Source: Spirochaetaceae bacterium
Lineage (GTDB): Bacteria > Spirochaetota > Spirochaetia > Sphaerochaetales > Sphaerochaetaceae
Length of the DNA stretch: 5,442 nucleotides
Assembly: GCA_003454065.1 (NCBI GenBank)
Contig: DMKZ01000179.1
Coordinates: 1 to 5,442 of the forward strand
Direction of reading: 5' to 3'
The notes beneath the pieces were generated by a model, which was not told the DNA's origin, made no database searches, and worked only from the letters and a program-made list of their open reading frames with translations. Both the position numbers and the translations under genes were made by a program. Each line of letters opens with the position of its first letter. Within the stretch, counting starts at the first letter, position 1. Below, in pieces: positions 1 to 5,442 of this stretch.

Positions 1-90
1 ATACTTTGTGCATATGCCCGTTTCGAAAGGGGAATCCGCAGGACTTGCGGCTTGCACCGAGATCCGAGCAGCGTGAAGGAAGGAGTTTTG
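1..90. other. Unassigned left-edge sequence with two small inverted repeats
   Basis: No gene can be assigned here. CCCGTTTCGAAAGGGG at 17-32 is an inverted repeat with one G-G mismatch, and CCGCA-GGACT-TGCGG at 36-50 is a five-pair hairpin. On the plus strand one frame is open from position 2 to a TGA at 74-76 (24 codons, reading HMPVSKGESAGLAAC in part) and could be the end of a convergent gene. Another plus frame is open from 1 to a TAA at 121-123. A minus-strand frame is also open out of the window. None is long enough to judge. Confidence 0.3.
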
Positions 91-113
91 AAAAAACCTC
101 AATTGTTTAAAGG
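91..113 (-). terminator. Weak Rho-independent terminator candidate after the SulP gene
   Basis: About 40 bases after the transporter stop, the minus strand reads CCTT, a 9-base loop, GAGG and then TTTTTT. The stem is only four pairs, one of them a G-T wobble, so this is a marginal terminator. Its position at the end of a run of same-strand genes and its six-T tract are the only reasons to list it. Confidence 0.22.
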
Positions 114-152
114 GCGCTTCTAAAGCAACTCACAAGAAATCAGACAAAAATC

Positions 153-1484
153 TTATTGAAACAGCTTCCTCAGGTTTTGCTTGCCCTTCCTGAAATGCAG
201 CAAATATGCAACAACATGGATCGAAATGCCGGCGATTATGGCAACAATAAGGTCAAAGCAGATAGTCAAGATGAACGTCGCGAACAGTTCTACGATATTC
301 AGGATCTTCTTGTCTTTGGCGACGCGCTCTGTGATAATATTCCTGAAATTCCGCCATCCGGACATGTTGTAGGCTACGGAAAACAGAATAGCCGCTATTA
401 CGGGCATCGGTATGAGCGACATGCAAGGAACCAAAAACAGCAACGACAGCAACAGGGCTATTGCGTGGAACATCCCCGCAATCGGCGTCTTTCCGCCGTT
501 CTTTATGTTCGCAGCCGTCCTCGCGATGGCGCCGGTCGCCGGAATCCCGCCGAAAACAGCCGATGCCATATTTCCCAAACCCTGTGCGATAAGCTCCGTA
601 TTCGGATAATGCCTATCGCCTGTCATCTCGTCCGCCACCTTAGCGGACAGGAGCGATTCGACGGATGCCAAAAGCGCTATCACAACCGCATCAGACAACA
701 CGGTGAAATCGAGAAGCGGCCTGAAATCTGGAACTATGAATCGCGGGGCTTGCGGCCTAATCACATACAATCCGCCTATCGTCTTGACATCCGCCTTGAA
801 AACAGATACTGCGATTATTCCGAGAACGACAGCGATGAAAGCCGCCGGAATCCTCTTTCCAATGCGCGGGACAAGAGGCCAGATAAATATCACAGCCAAT
901 GCTGCGCTGGCGAAAACCAAAGTGCTCGAATCGGTCGAACCGATATGTTTGAAGAAGCACAAAAGCTTGTCAAGCGTCTCAACGGGTTTCTCACTATAGG
1001 CAAGTCCGAAAAAGTCCTTGAGCTGTCCGAACAATATCGAAATCGCTATTCCGCCCGTAAATCCTACCACAATCGGGTAAGGCATCTTATGTATGTGCTT
1101 CCCCAATTTGAATAGACCAAGTACGATTATTATCAATCCTGCGGCAAACGCCGATGCCGCAAGGCCGGCCATGCCGTTTCTGGCTATTATGCCTGCGACT
1201 ATCGTTGCAAAGGCGGCGGTAGGACCTGCTATCTGAACCTTGCATCCGCCGAAAGCCGACACGACGAAACCTGCTGCAATCGCCGTATATAATCCCTCTT
1301 CCGGCCCTGCTCCGGACGCCAATGCCAAGGCTATGGATAGCGGAAGCGCTATTATGGCCACGATGAGGCCGGCTATCAGATCGCCAGTCAATTGGCTGAA
1401 ACCATAACCTTTCAGACATTCCAGCAACTTGGGCCTGAACACCCCTTCGTTCACCATGACCGTTTCATTTGCTTCGGCATTCAT
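153..1484 (-). CDS. SulP-family inorganic anion transporter, without STAS domain
   Basis: A 443-residue inner-membrane transporter of the SulP/SLC26 family, whose members carry sulfate, bicarbonate or dicarboxylates; the substrate cannot be read from sequence. Diagnostic segments are ALPLSIALALASG (46-58), GLYTAIAAGFVVSAFGG (64-80), KVQIAGPTAAFATIV (82-96), ESLLSAKVADEMTGDRHYPN (276-295) and FGGIPATGAIARTAANIKNG (311-330). The rest is alternating hydrophobic helices consistent with the 7+7 inverted-repeat core. The last helices (399-429) are followed by only 14 residues ending LRKLFQ, so the cytoplasmic STAS domain found in most bacterial members (typically near 550 residues) is absent. No STAS-like sequence is visible in any frame of the 152 bases downstream. 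I chose ATG at 1484 because GGAGGTG sits 6 bases upstream. The in-frame ATG at 1511, overlapping the topoisomerase stop, would add nine residues and has no such site. Probably co-transcribed with the topoisomerase. Confidence 0.93.
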   Translation of the reverse strand: MNAEANETVMVNEGVFRPKLLECLKGYGFSQLTGDLIAGLIVAIIALPLSIALALASGAGPEEGLYTAIAAGFVVSAFGGCKVQIAGPTAAFATIVAGIIARNGMAGLAASAFAAGLIIIVLGLFKLGKHIHKMPYPIVVGFTGGIAISILFGQLKDFFGLAYSEKPVETLDKLLCFFKHIGSTDSSTLVFASAALAVIFIWPLVPRIGKRIPAAFIAVVLGIIAVSVFKADVKTIGGLYVIRPQAPRFIVPDFRPLLDFTVLSDAVVIALLASVESLLSAKVADEMTGDRHYPNTELIAQGLGNMASAVFGGIPATGAIARTAANIKNGGKTPIAGMFHAIALLLSLLFLVPCMSLIPMPVIAAILFSVAYNMSGWRNFRNIITERVAKDKKILNIVELFATFILTICFDLIVAIIAGISIHVVAYLLHFRKGKQNLRKLFQ

Positions 1485-1490
1485 ACTCGA

Positions 1491-1497
1491 CACCTCC
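1491..1497 (-). promoter_or_regulatory. Strong ribosome binding site GGAGGTG deciding the SulP start at 1484
   Basis: GGAGGTG followed by TCGAGT and ATG is the best Shine-Dalgarno site in the window. It lies within the coding frame of the longer alternative start (ATG at 1511), arguing that the first nine codons of the longer frame are not translated. Confidence 0.8.
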
Positions 1498-1507
1498 AAA
1501 AATCGAT

Positions 1508-3592
1508 TCATTTTTTGCTATCAGATTCGCTATGAGCATCTTCGGCTATGACATAATCTATCTCAGGCACGAGGAATTTGCCGCTTTTGCGCCATTCCCG
1601 CACCGTCACATCCGCCTTGAACACCTCATTTTTGCACGTTGAGAAAAGATTGGCTTTTGTCGCAGCTCCTTTTTCCAACAGCTTTCTCGCTTGCGCTTCC
1701 GTTATCTTATGAAAAATTCCCGATTTCCGATAGATGACTTTAATGAAGTCGCCATCGCGATAGTTGTACGAATTTTCGCCTTTCCAGAAAGGAGGCAGCA
1801 GCTTCATGCGATTTTCTCTGATTGTCTCTGAATCCGCCTTTGCGCCCTTTATGATGGGGTCTATGCTCTCCAGAACGGATTTCACAAGGGTTTCGATGCT
1901 TGCCTCGCCGTTTTCTATCCTTTCCTGAATATTTTCCCATTTGCGCGTCACTTCGGGGCTCATTATCTCTTCGGGAACGTTTTCCACATATCTATGGGCA
2001 AGCGGCGTGGATGCGACGAATTTGCCTGACATGATAAGGTATCCGGATTCGAATTGGCGCTTGACTATCGCATCGCGAGTCGCCGGAGTGCCAAGCCCGT
2101 TCTTCTTCAAATGCGCGAGAAGGTCGGCGAGAGTGAATCTTTTCGGAGGTTTGGTCTTGCTCATCTTCACACGGCAATCGGAAAGCAAGAATTCCTTTTC
2201 ATCGGTAAAAGGTATTTCTACGTTTTCCTCTTTCTCCTCGCCGTCGTCTTCGTCTGACAACGATTCGAGCCTGCTCCAACCCCGCTCGACCAATACGGTC
2301 TGGCAAACCTTGGCGATTCTGCCTTCCGGCAAATCGATTGTCAATGTTTTCCTGTGATCGACATCGTCTCCCATGAATTGCATGAGGTAGCGCTTGGCGA
2401 TTTCGCAATAGCACAAATGCTCCATGTCGGTCAGTTGCGACAAATCAGCGGAAACGTTCTGAGGGATTATGCCGAAATGCTCGGCCACCTTATCGCTATC
2501 GACAAAGCATTTGCTCTTGTAGCCGGGCTCTTCGCAATATGCCATGTTCATGTCGCGAAGATTGGCCAAAACGGTTCGCACATCGCGATCATGACTATCG
2601 TAGTAGGACATCGGAAGCTCGCAATGCTCCGTCCTATTGTATGTTATCAGGTTGTATTTGTCGCGAAGGCTCTGAGTCAATTCAAGGGTCTCATCGGGCT
2701 TGATCTTGAATCTCTGCATGTGCTTCTGCAAGGTCAGCAGCGAAAAAGGCATCGGCGGAACTCTGCGAACATCGGTTTCCTTGACTTCGCCTGAAAAATC
2801 CTTGCCATCTATAATCGATTTCAACTCTTCGATTTTAGCAGGATCGGACAAATATCCATATTCATCGAGCAATCTGTCATCCTTGGGCAAAACAACCTTT
2901 ACCACGCATGATTTTCCATTGGCGAATGCTTTGAAAAACAATGTTGCGAACTCACGCGAGGCAAAAGCCTCTATGTCCTTGTCCCGCTTGACAACCGAAT
3001 AGACTACGAATGAAGCAACGCGGCCTATGTTGATTTTGATTCCCGTCTGAAGCGTCTTGGCTCTCGACAAATTGAATCCATGGACCATATCGGCAATTCC
3101 TCTCGCCTCAGCGCTATCGCGCAAGCCTCTGTAAAGGGAATTGTCCTTAAGCGATTCAAGCGATTTCTTCAGGGCCTCAGGGGTGGTGTCCGCCGTATTA
3201 AGCCTGGTTTCCTTCTTTTTGCAGCCGATGTCCAGCAATACCTCATCTACGAGCAGCTGGCCTTCGGCATCCATGTCGCCTGCGTTCACGACCTCGTCTA
3301 TCTCATCAAGTTCGAGAAGCGATTTCACATTGTCGTAGAGCTCCTGCTTGTCTTTTTTAACTTCCTTGGGCCAATAATTGCAAACGCAAATCGGCAAATC
3401 CTCAAGCCGCCACTTCGCCCATTTCGGATTGATTTTATAAGGCTCGACATGTTCCATGATATGGCCAGCGAGGTGCGTTATGTAATAATCGGAGCACATG
3501 TATGTCCTGTCGTTCACACGCTTTCCCTTCTGCCTGATGCATTGGACGATATTTCTCGCTAAAACCGGTTTTTCCGCTATTATCAGTTTCAT
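1508..3592 (-). CDS. topB: Type IA DNA topoisomerase, TopB (topoisomerase III)-like
   Basis: A 694-residue enzyme expected to relax or decatenate DNA by cutting one strand through a 5'-phosphotyrosine. The N-terminus MKLIIAEKP carries the TOPRIM glutamate (Glu7). The second TOPRIM motif is GDMDAEGQLLVDEVL (Asp106, Asp108, Glu110), very close to E. coli TopB except that the usual Arg between Asp and Glu is Ala109. NLSRAKT (174-180) and NIGRV (188-192) follow. The catalytic site is LITYNRTE with Tyr318 and Arg320. EHFGIIPQ (371-378) corresponds to the HxAIIPT motif and GLGTPATR (499-506) to the GxGTxATR motif. An acidic stretch lies at 446-456. The C-terminus (about 620-665) resembles the topoisomerase III C-terminal repeat (ITEAQARKLLEKG, then FKADV). 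No CxxC zinc ribbon is present. At 694 residues it is slightly longer than E. coli TopB (about 650). Its stop overlaps an ATG in the next gene's frame as ATGA. Such enzymes occur both as housekeeping genes and on conjugative elements; no conjugation genes are seen here. Confidence 0.93.
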   Translation of the reverse strand: MKLIIAEKPVLARNIVQCIRQKGKRVNDRTYMCSDYYITHLAGHIMEHVEPYKINPKWAKWRLEDLPICVCNYWPKEVKKDKQELYDNVKSLLELDEIDEVVNAGDMDAEGQLLVDEVLLDIGCKKKETRLNTADTTPEALKKSLESLKDNSLYRGLRDSAEARGIADMVHGFNLSRAKTLQTGIKINIGRVASFVVYSVVKRDKDIEAFASREFATLFFKAFANGKSCVVKVVLPKDDRLLDEYGYLSDPAKIEELKSIIDGKDFSGEVKETDVRRVPPMPFSLLTLQKHMQRFKIKPDETLELTQSLRDKYNLITYNRTEHCELPMSYYDSHDRDVRTVLANLRDMNMAYCEEPGYKSKCFVDSDKVAEHFGIIPQNVSADLSQLTDMEHLCYCEIAKRYLMQFMGDDVDHRKTLTIDLPEGRIAKVCQTVLVERGWSRLESLSDEDDGEEKEENVEIPFTDEKEFLLSDCRVKMSKTKPPKRFTLADLLAHLKKNGLGTPATRDAIVKRQFESGYLIMSGKFVASTPLAHRYVENVPEEIMSPEVTRKWENIQERIENGEASIETLVKSVLESIDPIIKGAKADSETIRENRMKLLPPFWKGENSYNYRDGDFIKVIYRKSGIFHKITEAQARKLLEKGAATKANLFSTCKNEVFKADVTVREWRKSGKFLVPEIDYVIAEDAHSESDSKK

Positions 3593-3632
3593 AACACTTG
3601 TTATATTACTTATGTAAGTTTATTATCGCACA
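3593..3632 (-). promoter_or_regulatory. A+T-rich intergenic gap before the topoisomerase gene; possible internal promoter
   Basis: This 40-base gap is the longest between any two genes in the window and is only about 25 percent G+C (10 of 40). It contains an inverted repeat ACTTA-TG-TAAGT at 3608-3619. On the minus strand there is a TATAAC hexamer (8-13 bases before the ATG) resembling a -10 element, but I find no -35 hexamer at the proper spacing, and a start point there would leave almost no leader. There is also no clear Shine-Dalgarno site before the topoisomerase ATG at 3592; the sequence is AACAAGTGTT. A promoter, an operator or simply a spacer would all fit. Confidence 0.3.
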
Positions 3633-4391
3633 TTATGAAATATGCGTTTCCATCTCTTTTCGACGCTTTCGCCCCAAACGGCGCACGAAATTCAAATCGG
3701 ATAATCCTACCGATAAGAATCTGGCTACGCAGGCTGCAGACAAGGCAAGCGGAACAAACTCGCACGCTAAACTAAGAAAACTGTCAGGCGGCAAATCGGA
3801 TATGAAAGCGGAAGTGCCGCCCGCTATGGACGAATATGCCGATTTCACTGCGAATGTTGACATGACATTATTGAGGAAATGAAGCGCAAGAGGAACATAA
3901 ATCCTATCGGAGACCTCATACAAATATGTGAAATACAAGCCGGCAATAAAATATATGAATAAAATCATTGCCTTATCAGAAGAACGCACGACTTCAGGGT
4001 TTCTGATATGCGCCAACGAGAACAACATGGATGCAAACACGAACAAAATTTGTATCAGGATGCTCTTGATTCGGCTATCCTTGTCCTCATCATTGTCCTT
4101 ATCTTCCGCAATATAGAGCTTTTTCCTCTTGAATAACGGAAATTTGAGCCGCAATAACAACTTTTTCGCCATTCCATACAGCAAGAAGCGAAACACGAAC
4201 TCCTCTGCAGCGCACGAAGCAATCAAAAGCATGCAAAGGAACGCTGTCTGATAGGAATTAAGAGCGAACCCATCAGCGCTTATGAATCTCAACGACAGCA
4301 GATAGCTGATACCTGTTCCGATTAGAAAAGAAGCGGACGCAGCTATCAATATCTGCCATGGCTTACAATTTTGCGGATTCAAGCTTCGCAT
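3633..4391 (-). CDS. CPBP (ABI/CAAX) family intramembrane glutamic protease
   Basis: A 252-residue polytopic membrane protein carrying all three signatures of the CPBP/Abi family (PF02517, Rce1-related). These are EEFVFR with Glu63, Glu64 and Arg68 (EExxxR); FSLAH with Phe124 and His128 (FxxxH); and HFLNN with His171 and Asn175 (HxxxN). In Rce1 the corresponding glutamate and histidines activate the water that cuts the substrate inside the membrane. Hydrophobic segments lie at roughly 13-34, 46-61, 111-128, 141-158, 164-180 and 206-227, and the C-terminal tail is basic (237-246). Between motifs one and two is a highly charged loop (about 88-109) with repeated Asp-Lys and Glu-Asp pairs. Bacterial members serve in peptide maturation, bacteriocin self-immunity or envelope regulation; prenylated CAAX substrates are not expected in bacteria. 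No bacteriocin precursor is visible here, so the substrate is unknown. It begins inside the previous gene and ends 40 bases before the topoisomerase start. Confidence 0.9.
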   Translation of the reverse strand: MRSLNPQNCKPWQILIAASASFLIGTGISYLLSLRFISADGFALNSYQTAFLCMLLIASCAAEEFVFRFLLYGMAKKLLLRLKFPLFKRKKLYIAEDKDNDEDKDSRIKSILIQILFVFASMLFSLAHIRNPEVVRSSDKAMILFIYFIAGLYFTYLYEVSDRIYVPLALHFLNNVMSTFAVKSAYSSIAGGTSAFISDLPPDSFLSLACEFVPLALSAACVARFLSVGLSDLNFVRRLGRKRRKEMETHIS

Positions 4392-4854
4392 TTATGCGAC
4401 CCTCCGATTGCTTGACATACCGCATATAGAATAAAGGACGGCTGACAAGACTTATCTTGCCATCGCTCGCTTCCTTGGCAATGGTCTCGGCTTCATTCGA
4501 ATCTGCGGCAGCCTTCATATAGGAAAGGCATGCGCCGAATCCCATCAGGACGCTTTCCAAAACGTACAAATTGAATTTCGCTTCTTTGCCATGCGATATG
4601 GCGAACAAATAATCAAATTTGCAATCATCGAACAAAGCAATAAGCCCTGCGATAAAATTTTCTACATCCGATGGAATTCCCTTGCCATCCGATTCGAATG
4701 CGAAACCAAACTCGATTCCATCGGATGCGCCGGTTTCCTGCAACCTCGATTTCAAATCCCGAAAATCAACAACCTTTGAATATCCATGCTTTTCCAATTC
4801 GGCGGAAATCACATCGGAATTGTCATCGGAATAGAAAAACCTGAGTTTGTTCAT
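4363..4854 (-). CDS. Small flavodoxin-fold-like protein with degenerate FMN loop (putative)
   Basis: A 163-residue soluble protein that I do not recognise by name. Its segment order resembles flavodoxins. There is an N-terminal strand LRFFYS (4-9), then the place where the FMN phosphate loop (S/T-G-T-G-N-T) should be. Next come a hydrophobic GFAFE (50-54) followed by GIPSDVENFI (59-68), the usual G-I-P helix start, and a strand DYLFAISHG (81-89). A helix and MGFGACLSY (104-112) follow, like the late 'G..LSY' of EFR1-type flavodoxins. The loop itself reads SDDNSD (9-14), without the glycines and threonines that hold phosphate, so FMN binding is doubtful. I chose ATG at 4854 because GGTGAT sits 3 bases upstream. 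An in-frame ATG at 4866 would add MGDD and start 3 bases after the nuclease stop. The gene overlaps the protease start by 29 bases. The fold call is by eye and moderate; the ORF itself is convincing from context. Confidence 0.8.
   Translation of the reverse strand: MNKLRFFYSDDNSDVISAELEKHGYSKVVDFRDLKSRLQETGASDGIEFGFAFESDGKGIPSDVENFIAGLIALFDDCKFDYLFAISHGKEAKFNLYVLESVLMGFGACLSYMKAAADSNEAETIAKEASDGKISLVSRPLFYMRYVKQSEGRINAKLESAKL
4400..4405 (-). promoter_or_regulatory. Ribosome binding site GGAGGG of the CPBP protease
   Basis: GGAGGG lies 8 bases (TCGCATAA) upstream of the ATG at 4391 and inside the last codons of the flavodoxin-like gene. It supports this start. Because the two reading frames overlap by 29 bases, ribosomes finishing the upstream gene would pass through this site, which suggests translational coupling. 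Confidence 0.75.
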
Positions 4855-4857
4855 GTC

Positions 4858-4863
4858 ATCACC
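4858..4863 (-). promoter_or_regulatory. Ribosome binding site GGTGAT deciding the ATG at 4854
   Basis: On the minus strand GGTGAT is followed by GAC and then ATG. Aligned to the anti-Shine-Dalgarno complement GGAGGTGAT, this leaves 3 bases to the start codon, close to the 4 bases in the transporter gene's site (GGAGGTG plus TCGAGT). The alternative ATG at 4866 has only a loose GGGGATGG eight bases upstream, inside the end of the nuclease gene. Confidence 0.5.
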
Positions 4864-4869
4864 CATAAG

Positions 4870-5442
4870 TCAAACCATCCCCTTCCATTTGGATACGAGC
4901 TCTTCGATGTCGGACGAAAGATAGAGCGTCTTATTCACAAGCTTACGCACTTTCTTCTTCTCCTGCAGATTCTGCGCTGCGCAAGTCTGCTTGAGTTGCG
5001 AAGCCACCGATTCAAGCGCTTTGAGCTGGACTTCGAGAACTTTCAGGCTGCTGTCGATCTTGAGTTTCTCATCATCCGTCTCGAATTCCCTGTATTCTGT
5101 GGAAATTCCGTTGAAGCGCAATAGATCGAATGTTTCGCCGAACGATGGCGCGTAAGCGTTTATGCCATAGTCCTTATTGAGAAAACCGGCGAAGAACATT
5201 GCGTTCTTGTCTTCGCCATGAACCACGAACACCTGCTTGAGCCTTTCCTTGTCAAACCCTGAAATCCAATCGAGAATCCCTCTCTGATCCGCATGGCCCG
5301 ATAATGCGGATGTGGTGAGAACCTCGGACTTGACATCAATCGTGTCGCCGAATATCTTCACCGATTTGGCGCCATCGACTATCATCCGGCCCAAAGTCCC
5401 CGCCGCCTGATAGCCCGTGAAAAGAACAGTGGATTCCGAACG
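4870..5442 (-). CDS. MBL-fold/beta-CASP RNA nuclease, C-terminal part (5' end outside window)
   Basis: Partial gene: 190 codons are visible and the frame stays open to the window edge, so the true start and the metallo-beta-lactamase HxHxDH half lie beyond 5442. The visible part begins in the beta-CASP region with FTGYQAAGTLGR (residues 8-19 of the fragment). It then has SGHAD (His50, beta-CASP motif B) and VVHGE (His75, motif C), followed by a glycine-rich APSFGE segment. This order matches the CPSF73/YSH1-type RNases (COG1236), which cut RNA with two active-site zincs and are normally cytoplasmic. From about residue 125 to the end the protein is charged and heptad-like, suggesting a coiled-coil tail rather than a KH or RNase J C-terminal domain. 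It ends in TGA at 4872-4870, immediately before the flavodoxin-like gene. Family assignment is firm; whether it is endo- or exonucleolytic, and its RNA target, cannot be told. Confidence 0.93.
   Translation of the reverse strand, partial: RSESTVLFTGYQAAGTLGRMIVDGAKSVKIFGDTIDVKSEVLTTSALSGHADQRGILDWISGFDKERLKQVFVVHGEDKNAMFFAGFLNKDYGINAYAPSFGETFDLLRFNGISTEYREFETDDEKLKIDSSLKVLEVQLKALESVASQLKQTCAAQNLQEKKKVRKLVNKTLYLSSDIEELVSKWKGMV

Noticed and set aside
10..50. A T-arm-like TTTCGAAA segment suggesting a tRNA
   Set aside because: The flanking bases do not make a five-pair T stem on either strand, and no acceptor, anticodon or D-arm pairing could be found around it.
156..1115. A 319-codon plus-strand open frame
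   Set aside because: It lies opposite the SulP gene, is rich in Arg, Asn, His and Gln with no family motif, and lacks a convincing start site. The opposite strand encodes clear transporter motifs through the whole stretch.
2354..3562. Three plus-strand open frames of 100 to 160 codons inside the topoisomerase
   Set aside because: All are antisense to conserved topoisomerase segments, including the active-site tyrosine region, and show no recognisable domain.
1508..3592. The topoisomerase as a sign of an integrative conjugative element or plasmid
   Set aside because: Topoisomerase III genes do occur on such elements, but no relaxase, mating-pair, integrase or partition gene and no flanking repeat is visible here.
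3633..5442. A bacteriocin or defence island built around the CPBP protease
   Set aside because: No small leader-containing precursor peptide, ABC exporter, toxin or known defence domain is present. The pairing with a nuclease alone is not enough.

Overview
This window holds five genes, all on the minus strand and tightly packed, so transcription runs from the right edge (5442) toward position 1. In transcription order they are: the C-terminal part of a metallo-beta-lactamase/beta-CASP RNA nuclease; a small protein that looks like a flavodoxin fold with a degraded FMN loop; a CPBP/ABI (CAAX-type) membrane protease; a TopB-like type IA DNA topoisomerase; and a SulP-family anion transporter lacking the usual STAS domain. 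Long plus-strand frames inside these genes are antisense shadows.

The sequence is bacterial-looking: moderate G+C, short gene gaps, and Shine-Dalgarno sites close to the GGAGGTGAT consensus. These sites help fix the start of three genes: GGAGGTG before the transporter, GGAGGG before the protease and GGTGAT before the flavodoxin-like gene. The topoisomerase's closest remembered relative is proteobacterial TopB, but it is divergent. I cannot name the phylum. An archaeal source is not formally excluded, because the same anti-Shine-Dalgarno sequence is shared.

Layout. 4870-5442: nuclease C-terminus, cut by the window edge. 4363-4854: flavodoxin-like protein, starting 15 bases after the nuclease stop (3 bases if an upstream ATG is used). 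3633-4391: protease, overlapping the previous gene by 29 bases and probably translationally coupled to it. 3593-3632: the longest internal gap, 40 bases, A+T-rich with an inverted repeat, and the likeliest place for an internal promoter. 1508-3592: topoisomerase. 153-1484: transporter, 23 bases after the topoisomerase stop. 1-152: non-coding or gene-edge sequence with a weak terminator-like element and two small hairpins.

Functionally the genes do not form a recognisable pathway. Nuclease, flavodoxin-like protein and protease look like one transcription unit; topoisomerase and transporter may form a second. I see no mobile element, CRISPR array, tRNA or rRNA. I do not see a convincing new multi-gene system. 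The most unusual items are the flavodoxin-like protein without its FMN loop, the substitutions in otherwise invariant topoisomerase motifs, and the transporter that stops where STAS should begin.
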